This document shows positions 1 to 4,724 of a DNA stretch of 6,235 bases, in pieces. The notes beneath the pieces are model-generated. The model did no database searches, was not told the DNA's origin, and worked only from the letters and a program-made list of their open reading frames with translations. A program made the translations under genes and the position numbers. This DNA comes from JBLHKE01 sp047619485 (GTDB taxonomy: Bacteria; Verrucomicrobiota; Verrucomicrobiia; Verrucomicrobiales; DEV007), in NCBI GenBank assembly GCA_047619485.1, contig JBLHKE010000477.1, forward strand, positions 1 through 6,235. The letters are read 5' to 3'. Within the stretch, counting starts at the first letter, position 1. Each line of letters starts with the position of its first letter.

Positions 1-573
1 CCAGCCGGCGCCCAGGATCGGGAAGCCACAAGGTCAACCAGAGCCAGCGAGCTTGCCAGCCTTTGCATTTTGCCCGAATCCTACGAGATGCGACCCGACG
101 TGTTCGTCCTGATTCCAGGCGCCAAACGGATAGGTTTAACGCTATTCCGCAAGAGCGACGACGGTCTAGTACCTTACACCCGCGAGGAGCTACGGTATTC
201 GGGGATCACGTGGTACCAATGCCTGCTGCAGGGAAGAAAAGCCGCAACAGAGCACCTCAAAACCCTCAAACACGAGATCAAGCGCGACCACCGCAAGATC
301 ATCCAGTATGCCCGCTTCACTTCCGACAGCCCACTGACCGCCAGTATTCTGCTATCACCGGAGCTACTCAAACGCTTCGAGGATACCCTCGGCAAGGAGC
401 TCTATGTCACCATCCCGGATCGCAACAACGTGTTCGTTTTCCCTAAGCTTTCCGAATCGATCAAGGCCGTCGCACCGAAAATGGCACATTTATATAAGGA
501 AGCTCTCTACCCGGTAAGTCGAGAAGTCTTCGAACTCTCGAAGGATGGTATTCGAGTGATTGGAAAATTTTAG
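1..573 (+). CDS. Hypothetical protein, weakly DUF1444-like, probably 5'-truncated by the window edge
   Basis: I do not firmly recognise this protein. The frame is open from position 1 to the TAG at 571-573. An internal ATG at 88 and a TTG at 70 could be starts, but neither has a Shine-Dalgarno sequence and nothing closes the frame upstream, so I treat the gene as running in from the left. From ATG 88 it gives 161 residues. It has no signal peptide or membrane segment, so it should be cytosolic. The visible order is a strand-like DVFVLIPGAKRIGLTLF, then VPYTREEL, a charged helical stretch (HLKTLKHEIKRDHRKI), LTASILLSPELLKRFEDTLG, and ELYVTIPDRNNVFVFP, ending PVSREVFELSKDGIRVIGKF. The pattern of an AS-LL segment followed by 'lG..lyv.iP.Rd.v.vf' recalls the C-terminal part of DUF1444/YtpQ proteins. 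If that is right, about 100 N-terminal residues lie outside the window. Family assignment is tentative; that it is coding is likely. Confidence 0.6.
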   Translation, partial: PAGAQDREATRSTRASELASLCILPESYEMRPDVFVLIPGAKRIGLTLFRKSDDGLVPYTREELRYSGITWYQCLLQGRKAATEHLKTLKHEIKRDHRKIIQYARFTSDSPLTASILLSPELLKRFEDTLGKELYVTIPDRNNVFVFPKLSESIKAVAPKMAHLYKEALYPVSREVFELSKDGIRVIGKF

Positions 574-619
574 AATAATTAACTATTAGGCAAAACTGAT
601 AACTATTATTGAAAATCGC

Positions 620-642
620 GTGAATTAAACCCCTAATTTCAC
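620..642 (+). repeat. Imperfect hairpin in the intergenic spacer
   Basis: GTGAATTA (620-627) faces TAATTTCAC (634-642) across a 6-nt AACCCC loop, with one unpaired base in the stem. It lies 47 bp after the stop of the upstream gene in an AT-rich stretch. No T-run follows, so it is a weak terminator candidate at best. The same spacer has AACTATTA twice, at 581-588 and 601-608, 20 bp apart. Confidence 0.3.
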
Positions 643-702
643 CGAATGGCGATGATTAAATGCCGACACGACCTCGAAAGGCATGGAAATGTGACGCGTT
701 TG

Positions 703-711
703 TGATATATT
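703..711 (+). promoter_or_regulatory. Extended -10 promoter for the H1-like gene, giving a near-leaderless mRNA
   Basis: TG (703-704), one base, then TATATT (706-711) makes an extended -10 element. At 16-18 bp upstream there is only a poor -35 match (around 682-689), which an extended -10 can tolerate. Initiation normally falls 6-8 nt after the -10, that is about 717-719, while the ATG is at 721. The transcript would therefore have almost no 5' leader, in keeping with the absence of a Shine-Dalgarno in the bases just before the ATG (TAGGCCGCCT). Confidence 0.5.
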
Positions 712-720
712 AGGCCGCCT

Positions 721-1170
721 ATGGCTACAACAAGAAGAACACGGTTTTCACGACGCATCCCCGACCACGTAACAGACGAGTTGGTGGTTGTGTTGTCGAA
801 TCCCGAAACCTACCAGTTCAACGCGCTATTCGGACTAGTCTACGCGAATCTGAAAGAGAAAAACGCAGTGAGTGGTGGAGAAGAGATGCTCCGCCTCCGC
901 GCCTACGAGAAACTGCAAAACCTCGTCACTCGGGGTCTCGTCGAAAAATCTCTCAAGACTTATCGCGGCCTCGATCGGATCGAGGAAGCTTCCAGCGCCT
1001 GGGCAGCTGCACAAGCAGCTAAGGCTCAGGAAGAAGAAGAAAAGGCTGAGGCCAAGAAGGCCAAAGCTGCAGCCGCTGCAGCAGCCAAACCAAAAGCGAA
1101 AGCAGCAGCCAAACCAAAAGCAAAAGCGAAGCCGAAGGCTAAGACCACCGCCAAGGCAAAAGCCAAGTAG
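721..1170 (+). CDS. Histone H1-like nucleoid protein with winged-helix-like N-terminal half
   Basis: A 149-residue, very basic, two-part protein. Residues 1-10 are Arg/Thr-rich (TTRRTRFSRR). Residues about 15-90 look like a small winged-helix fold: a helix at FNALFGLVYANLKEKNAV, then LRLRAYEKLQNLVTRGLVEKSLKTYRG, the usual recognition-helix/wing pattern. After an acidic-alanine linker (AQEEEEKAEAKKA, from about 102), residues 113-149 are almost only Lys, Ala and Pro, with AAKPKAKA repeats as in histone H1 C-terminal tails and chlamydial Hc1/Hc2. The likely role is cytosolic DNA binding and nucleoid organisation, with the tail neutralising phosphate and the head giving sequence or structure preference. 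ATG 721 is the first in-frame start after the -10 element. The gene appears monocistronic, with its own promoter and terminator. Coding is near certain; DNA binding is inferred from composition and fold pattern, not from a recognised named family. Confidence 0.85.
   Translation: MATTRRTRFSRRIPDHVTDELVVVLSNPETYQFNALFGLVYANLKEKNAVSGGEEMLRLRAYEKLQNLVTRGLVEKSLKTYRGLDRIEEASSAWAAAQAAKAQEEEEKAEAKKAKAAAAAAAKPKAKAAAKPKAKAKPKAKTTAKAKAK
1078..1121 (+). repeat. Two 20-bp direct repeats, 24 bp apart, in the tail-coding region
   Basis: The same 20-bp sequence (GCAGCAGCCAAACCAAAAGC) occurs at 1078-1097 and 1102-1121. The 24-bp period equals eight codons, so the duplication preserves frame and repeats AAKPKAKA in the protein. 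This suggests the basic tail grows and shrinks by slippage or recombination. Confidence 0.75.
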
Positions 1171-1202
1171 CGCGCCCACCACCCAGCACACACCATTCCA
1201 TC

Positions 1203-1221
1203 TTTCCTGAATTTCAGGAAA
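1203..1221 (+). repeat. Perfect 9-bp inverted repeat downstream of the H1-like gene
   Basis: TTTCCTGAA (1203-1211) and TTCAGGAAA (1213-1221) are exact reverse complements around a single T. As RNA it would form about 8 bp with a 3-nt loop. It starts 32 nt after the stop codon and sits 19 bp before the strong terminator hairpin. No T-run follows, so it is more likely a 3'-end stabilising stem or an operator than the terminator itself. Confidence 0.55.
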
Positions 1222-1240
1222 CCGCGAAATATTCGAATTC

Positions 1241-1277
1241 GGGGGCTAGGATCTGATCCTAGCCCCCGTTTTCTGTT
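1241..1277 (+). terminator. Rho-independent terminator of the H1-like gene
   Basis: GGGGGCTAGGATC (1241-1253) and GATCCTAGCCCCC (1255-1267) are perfect reverse complements around one T. The working hairpin is about 11 bp with a 5-nt TCTGA loop. A T-rich run follows on the + strand (GTTTTCTGTTT). The minus-strand side lacks a T-run next to the stem, so it acts on rightward transcription and closes the 721-1170 transcript. Confidence 0.85.
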
Positions 1278-1290
1278 TGTGAATAGGGGT

Positions 1291-1387
1291 TTTGGGGGAT
1301 GAAGAGTGGCTGAGGTTGGATGCTCTGAGGAGTTAAGCCTCATCGTCAAAACTCTTGAGACCAAAAATCTGTATCCATCCCCCCAAA
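1291..1387 (+). promoter_or_regulatory. nuoA upstream region with possible long-range RNA stem; no clear promoter
   Basis: The 162 bp between the terminator and nuoA must hold its promoter, but I see no convincing -35/-10 pair. TTTGGGGGATG (1291-1301) can pair with CATCCCCCCAAA (1376-1387) with one bulged C, enclosing TGAGG (1326-1330)/CCTCA (1338-1342), a small 7-nt-loop hairpin. If transcription begins before 1290, the leader could fold into a closed branched structure ending about 42 nt before the start codon. It matches no riboswitch I know. Confidence 0.3.
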
Positions 1388-1429
1388 TGGCTTGATCTCC
1401 CCGCCAATCCACCAGAAACTCCCACCGAA

Positions 1430-1807
1430 ATGCTCGATCAATACATCCCCGTCCTCATGCAAGTCATCGTGGCCATCGGCTTCGCCGCCAGCTGCTTGAT
1501 TGCTAGCGTCGTCGTCGGTCGCAGCGGCACGCGCAATGCGATGAAAGACAGCGCCTACGAGTGCGGCATGCTGCCGGTCGGCGATTCCCAACCACGCTTC
1601 AGTGTGAAATTCTACCTCGTCGCGATGCTATTCGTCATCTTCGATATAGAGGTAGTCTTCATGTATCCATGGGCTGTCACCTTCAAAGACTTCCTCGCCG
1701 CTGGCAATGTCGCAACCATGGCATGGAGCATGCTCGGCTTCGTCGGCATCCTACTGGTCGCGTATGTCTACGCTCTCAAAAAAGGGGCACTCAGCTGGAA
1801 AGACTGA
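1430..1807 (+). CDS. nuoA: NADH-quinone oxidoreductase subunit A (NuoA)
   Basis: A 125-residue membrane subunit of respiratory complex I, homologous to mitochondrial ND3. It lies at the junction of the membrane arm and the quinone-binding site. Three membrane helices are visible at about 8-30, 60-80 and 96-116. Family signatures are strong: YECG at 43-46 (C45 corresponds to the loop cysteine of the family), PRFSVKFYLVAMLFVIFDIEVVFMYPWAV at 55-83, and the conserved acidic residues D72 and E74 in helix 2. I chose ATG 1430 because the product then has the usual family length and begins just before helix 1. The frame stays open upstream to a TTG at 1355, but that part (HPPKWLDLPANPPETP) is not NuoA-like. 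The Shine-Dalgarno is weak. No nuoB follows: the next gene is apbE on the opposite strand, so this copy stands alone on its 3' side. Confidence 0.96.
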   Translation: MLDQYIPVLMQVIVAIGFAASCLIASVVVGRSGTRNAMKDSAYECGMLPVGDSQPRFSVKFYLVAMLFVIFDIEVVFMYPWAVTFKDFLAAGNVATMAWSMLGFVGILLVAYVYALKKGALSWKD

Positions 1808-1886
1808 TCCATTTTGGATTTAGCATTCGCCACTGGATCCGTAGACAGGAACTCCGGCGCACGAGGCGCAAAGCGCTCAAAGAAAG

Positions 1887-1910
1887 TTGCTTGAAGTTTA
1901 GTTCAAGCAA
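1887..1910 (-). terminator. Hairpin between convergent genes, likely terminator for leftward transcription
   Basis: TTGCTTGAA (1887-1895) and TTCAAGCAA (1902-1910) are exact reverse complements around a 6-nt loop. On the minus strand the stem is followed by CTTTCTTTG (T-rich); on the + strand it is followed by GACAGCG, without a T-run. The polarity fits termination of the leftward apbE operon, about 260 bp past its stop, although the T-run is interrupted. It could also stabilise the nuoA 3' end. Confidence 0.45.
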
Positions 1911-2003
1911 GACAGCGATGCCGCGCGTAGGCCTTCTTCACTAGCGGCTCTTGAAATCCGCGATCCCGACTCTCGCCCTGATACTCTAAAAACGAGCCCG
2001 AAA

Positions 2004-2063
2004 CCCCGTAGGCATCAACCCCGTAGGCATCAACCCCGTAGGCATCAACCCCGTAGGCATCAA
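2004..2063. repeat. 15-bp tandem repeat, four perfect copies
   Basis: The unit CCCCGTAGGCATCAA occurs four times without a mismatch (2004, 2019, 2034, 2049), flanked by AA before and CCC after, as if further partial units. The array lies in the convergent nuoA/apbE spacer. The unit is a multiple of three and would read NPVGI on the + strand or GVDAY on the minus strand, but only within short frames that lack other protein character, so I treat it as non-coding. Perfect identity implies recent expansion or ongoing homogenisation. Confidence 0.9.
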
Positions 2064-2086
2064 CCCGGGCGGCGCAGCGCGATACC

Positions 2087-2166
2087 CGTAACCTTCCGAT
2101 TTGCAATCGAAGCTGTCATGCTGGGCGGCTTAGTCATTGGGACTTCGACTACAAATCGAAGTTACG
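2087..2166. repeat. 80-bp REPIN/BIME-like element: two inverted copies of a palindromic unit
   Basis: The left arm (2087-2112) starts CGTAAC and contains CTTC-c-GATT-tgc-AATCGAAG, itself a hairpin. The right arm (2143-2166) is its near reverse complement, ending GTTACG, and also folds on itself (CTTCGA...TCGAAG). Between the arms all but two positions pair, plus two extra C bases in the left arm; the loop is about 30 nt. Two short palindromes with a fixed head sequence in inverted orientation is the plan of REP doublets mobilised by RAYT transposases. It lies 5 bp beyond the apbE stop, a typical position for such elements. No RAYT gene is in the window. Confidence 0.6.
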
Positions 2167-2171
2167 CCTCC

Positions 2172-3035
2172 TCACTCCAGTTCGATAAATCCATCGTCCG
2201 GCGTCTTCCGCACGAAGAATGCGCGAACACCCACTTGCTCCGCCAGCACACTCCCCTCATCCGCGCCCAGCACCATCAAAGCCGTCGCCCAAGCATCCGC
2301 CTCGGCGCAGGTAGCAGCAACAACACTAACAGACACACAATCGTGCGCCACCGGTTTGCGCGTTCGCGGATCGATCAGGTGGTTCGCATCTCCGCGGAAC
2401 AGCCGGTAGGTACCGGAGGTGGCCACCGCCGCATCCCGCAGCGTGATCACCCTACGCACTTCCCCCACCGACCCCGGCTCCGGCGACTCCAAACCAACAC
2501 GCCAGTCCCGCTCCCCACGCGCGAGCAATTCTCCGCCCAGTTCGAACAGGAACGCCTCCACCCCCGCCGCCTGCAGGACGTCCTCAATCTCATCCAGTGC
2601 GAACCCTTTCGCGATGCCAGAAAAATCCAGCGTCCCAGAGAACTCTGAGCCAAATCCAGCAGCCGCTACGCTTTTGCCGACCTCCACGTCGAAGGCTCCA
2701 TTACTCTTCTCCTTCACCTCATCAGCGATGGCCGCAACCTCCCAATACTCCTCAGGTAAGCCTGAAACTATCTCACCACGATTCCACCGCGACACAAGGG
2801 AGTCCTCCCGCCACGTCGAAAAAATGTCCTCCAATTCGTTCAACCTCGCCGCGATCCTCATTTCCACCCCCCCGATCTTATCCCCGGAGTAGCGCAGGCT
2901 CCAAGTAGTACCCATCGCCTCGCCAGCAGATCGCTGCTCAACTTTATCACCCTTCTGGCAGCCAACCAGCGCAGCGAGAAAGACCAATCCCAAACCAACT
3001 ACTCCGAGCCGTCGTAAAAGAAAAGTCTGCGTCAT
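2172..3035 (-). CDS. apbE: FAD:protein FMN transferase, ApbE-family lipoprotein
   Basis: A 287-residue enzyme that, by family knowledge, uses FAD and Mg2+ to attach FMN through a phosphoester bond to Ser/Thr of partner proteins outside the cytoplasmic membrane. The N-terminus is a lipoprotein signal: RR at 8-9, a hydrophobic run, and lipobox LVGC at 23-26, with C26 lipidated. Family motifs in order: MGTTW 41-45, STWREDSLVSRWN 73-85, GAFDVEVG 113-120, DFSGIAKGFALD 137-148, GGE 167-169, ATSGTY 205-210, HLIDPRTRKPV 219-229, and ADAWATALMVLG 246-257 with the C-terminal metal-binding aspartate region. It is shorter than the usual 330-350 residues, mainly because the loop between GAFD and KGFALD is short. 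ATG 3035 lies 6 bp after the stop of the NosR-like gene, which carries two flavinylation motifs and is its obvious substrate. Confidence 0.94.
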   Translation of the reverse strand: MTQTFLLRRLGVVGLGLVFLAALVGCQKGDKVEQRSAGEAMGTTWSLRYSGDKIGGVEMRIAARLNELEDIFSTWREDSLVSRWNRGEIVSGLPEEYWEVAAIADEVKEKSNGAFDVEVGKSVAAAGFGSEFSGTLDFSGIAKGFALDEIEDVLQAAGVEAFLFELGGELLARGERDWRVGLESPEPGSVGEVRRVITLRDAAVATSGTYRLFRGDANHLIDPRTRKPVAHDCVSVSVVAATCAEADAWATALMVLGADEGSVLAEQVGVRAFFVRKTPDDGFIELE

Positions 3036-3041
3036 CTGCGG

Positions 3042-4724
3042 TTAAAAGATTCGAAGACCTACCGCCAGCGCCAAACAAGCCAAAGCCAACCCATCCCGAC
3101 GTGAAAACGTCCCAGCGCGTCCCCCACCCCACAAAAAATTCAACATCGCCCCAGTCGGACACCCGTAGCGACAGTAGGCCATCGGCACGAACAGCGAGGC
3201 CACCAGGCCGACCACCGCGATCGCAATCGTCGCCCACCCCGCCACGCGGAACAGGTAGGCGTAGAATGGTTCGATCGACACCAGATTGAAAGTGAGCTGG
3301 CGCACGCCGACGACGACCACCAAAAGCAACAACAGAAACGGAACCAGACGCAAGACGGTCACGAGCCGGGCGGGCACCCTGATCCTGAATCGCTTCGGCA
3401 ATGCGTTCTTCAACAGCTGCTGCGCCGCACCATGTGGGCACAACTGGTGGCAGTAGACCTGCTTGCCTGCGACCAACGGCACCAACAAGGCAGAAGCTAC
3501 CAACAACAGCAATCCCGGAGCGAACTGCCAGGCCACCCCGTTCTGCGCCCAGCCGACCAGTAGCGCCTGCGAAATCAGGTCGCCATTCACCAGCCCAAGA
3601 TACACGATCAACACCAGCTGGAAGGCGATCCGCAACCAGCGAATCCCACGCAACTTCGTGAACGCCATTACCAGCCCGAAGAGCACCACCAACACCGTTC
3701 CGATTCCACGCGAGCCGACCTGCCTAGTGAACCAGGTCTCGGTGCTCCCCCAGAACGTTTCCCTTCCGCCAACCTGTTCCCATGTCTCCGCACGTGCCAA
3801 AGCGATCACCGCCTCGGCCACGGTCAGACTTGTCATCGTCGCACCCGAAACGCCTTCCACCTCGTTCTCTTCCAGCAAGAAATCTGCAAGTTGCTCCAGT
3901 TTCTTCCCATTGAACATCTGCATGAACGCCGCCTCGTCGCGCACATAACCGACGTATTTCTCGGTGTCGTAGGTATCTCTGATCACCATCCCAAGGATTT
4001 TCCCACCCTCTCCACTCACCCCGACGAGGACATCGGATGGACCACCATACCCGATCAGGTTATCGCTATGTGGCGAGGTGTGGTGCAGCCGCCCCAACAG
4101 ACCACTATTCCCATAGACCACACCATCAGACTTAAGCTCTGTCGCCTGCGGAAAAATTCGCTGCGCATCCGCCAGCTCCAGCGGCCTCGGGAAGCGCAAG
4201 CTCGGCGCCGTGCCAGCCACCCGCCGGATCACCCCCTCGGCGATCGCCAGACTCGTCAAGGTAGCGCCCGATACCCCATCCACCCGATCGGTCGTTTTTA
4301 TCTCCTCCCAATCCTTTCCGTCGAAGATCGACATGAATGCCTCATCCGCCATCACCGGCGCCACGTGCTCCGGCGTGTCGCCGCTCTCCAACACCGACAT
4401 CCCCAGCACCTTGCCGTCGATGCCGAACGCCAACATGACGTTGTTCGGCCCAGAATAACCGATGATGTCATCGCTATCCGGAGAGGTCGTAATCACGAAC
4501 CCCAATTCATCACGCGAAGTACCTACAACCACGCGCGCACCACTGATCGCCCTGCCGCTAACGCCGACCGCGGCAGGAAAAAACTTGCGCAGATCCTCGA
4601 CCGTCGCCCCGAGCAACTCCTCGGGCTCCTCCTCGGGTTCGCCCCGGTGCATGAGCATCAGAACACCGACAAAAACGGCAGCGCGATACACCCGCAGCCA
4701 CGCCGACTTGCCGAACTTTCCCAT
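3042..4724 (-). CDS. NosR/NapH-type membrane flavoprotein with two FMN-binding domains and two CxxxCP motifs
   Basis: 560 residues. An N-terminal membrane anchor at about 13-26 is followed by two tandem periplasmic FMN_bind domains, about 34-171 and 178-312. They are clearly duplicated: TTSPDSDDIIGYSGP (79-93) matches HTSPHSDNLIGYGGP (215-229), and each ends in a flavinylation motif, SGATLT (152-157) and SGATMT (293-298), where the last Thr should carry FMN. Residues 341-560 hold about six membrane helices. CHQLCP (C425, C429) and CRYGCP (C518, C522) are the CxxxCP pairs of NosR/NapH proteins, which likely bind iron-sulfur clusters. The C-terminal two-[4Fe-4S] ferredoxin module of classical NosR is missing; the protein stops after the last helix. 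The role inferred is electron transfer between membrane or cytosolic carriers and a periplasmic partner. The start ATG abuts the upstream gene's TAG; no Shine-Dalgarno is visible, so coupled translation is likely. It is not nosR proper: no nos genes are present. Confidence 0.88.
   Translation of the reverse strand: MGKFGKSAWLRVYRAAVFVGVLMLMHRGEPEEEPEELLGATVEDLRKFFPAAVGVSGRAISGARVVVGTSRDELGFVITTSPDSDDIIGYSGPNNVMLAFGIDGKVLGMSVLESGDTPEHVAPVMADEAFMSIFDGKDWEEIKTTDRVDGVSGATLTSLAIAEGVIRRVAGTAPSLRFPRPLELADAQRIFPQATELKSDGVVYGNSGLLGRLHHTSPHSDNLIGYGGPSDVLVGVSGEGGKILGMVIRDTYDTEKYVGYVRDEAAFMQMFNGKKLEQLADFLLEENEVEGVSGATMTSLTVAEAVIALARAETWEQVGGRETFWGSTETWFTRQVGSRGIGTVLVVLFGLVMAFTKLRGIRWLRIAFQLVLIVYLGLVNGDLISQALLVGWAQNGVAWQFAPGLLLLVASALLVPLVAGKQVYCHQLCPHGAAQQLLKNALPKRFRIRVPARLVTVLRLVPFLLLLLVVVVGVRQLTFNLVSIEPFYAYLFRVAGWATIAIAVVGLVASLFVPMAYCRYGCPTGAMLNFLWGGGRAGTFSRRDGLALACLALAVGLRIF

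Larger units (their letters stand above)
1808..2171. other. Convergent intergenic region without a gene (364 bp)
   Basis: It lies between the nuoA stop and the apbE stop. It holds the 9-bp-arm hairpin, the 15-bp tandem array and the REPIN-like element listed separately. The rest (about 1808-1880 and 1911-2000) shows only short GC-rich palindromes and nothing I can interpret. A 67-codon minus-strand frame across it is formed largely by the tandem repeat and does not look like a gene. Confidence 0.7.

Noticed and set aside
1..68. A minus-strand frame beginning with ATG at 66-68 and open to the left edge (MQRLASSLALVDLVASRSW...), as a possible divergent gene.
   Set aside because: Only 22 codons are visible, they match nothing I recognise, and a divergent start only 20 bp from ATG 88 would conflict with the + strand frame that stays open through the same bases. 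It cannot be settled without sequence to the left.
1355..1429. A longer NuoA starting at TTG 1355.
   Set aside because: The extra 25 residues are Pro-rich and unlike the family, and ATG 1430 gives the usual length just ahead of the first membrane helix.
1903..2106. A 67-codon minus-strand frame containing four GVDAY repeats.
   Set aside because: The repeat is the 15-bp DNA tandem array read in one frame; flanking residues show no domain, and the frame runs through the REPIN-like arm.
2087..2166. An integron attC site, suggested by imperfect inverted arms with extrahelical bases and a terminal GTT.
   Set aside because: The ends (CCGTAAC and GTTACGC) do not fit the RYYYAAC/GTTRRRY core consensus, there is no cassette or integrase, and each arm being a palindrome fits a REP doublet better.
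3042..4724. Naming the membrane protein nosR, or calling the operon a nitrous oxide reduction cluster.
   Set aside because: It has two FMN domains, lacks the C-terminal ferredoxin motifs, and there are no nosZ, nosD, nosF or nosY genes in the window.
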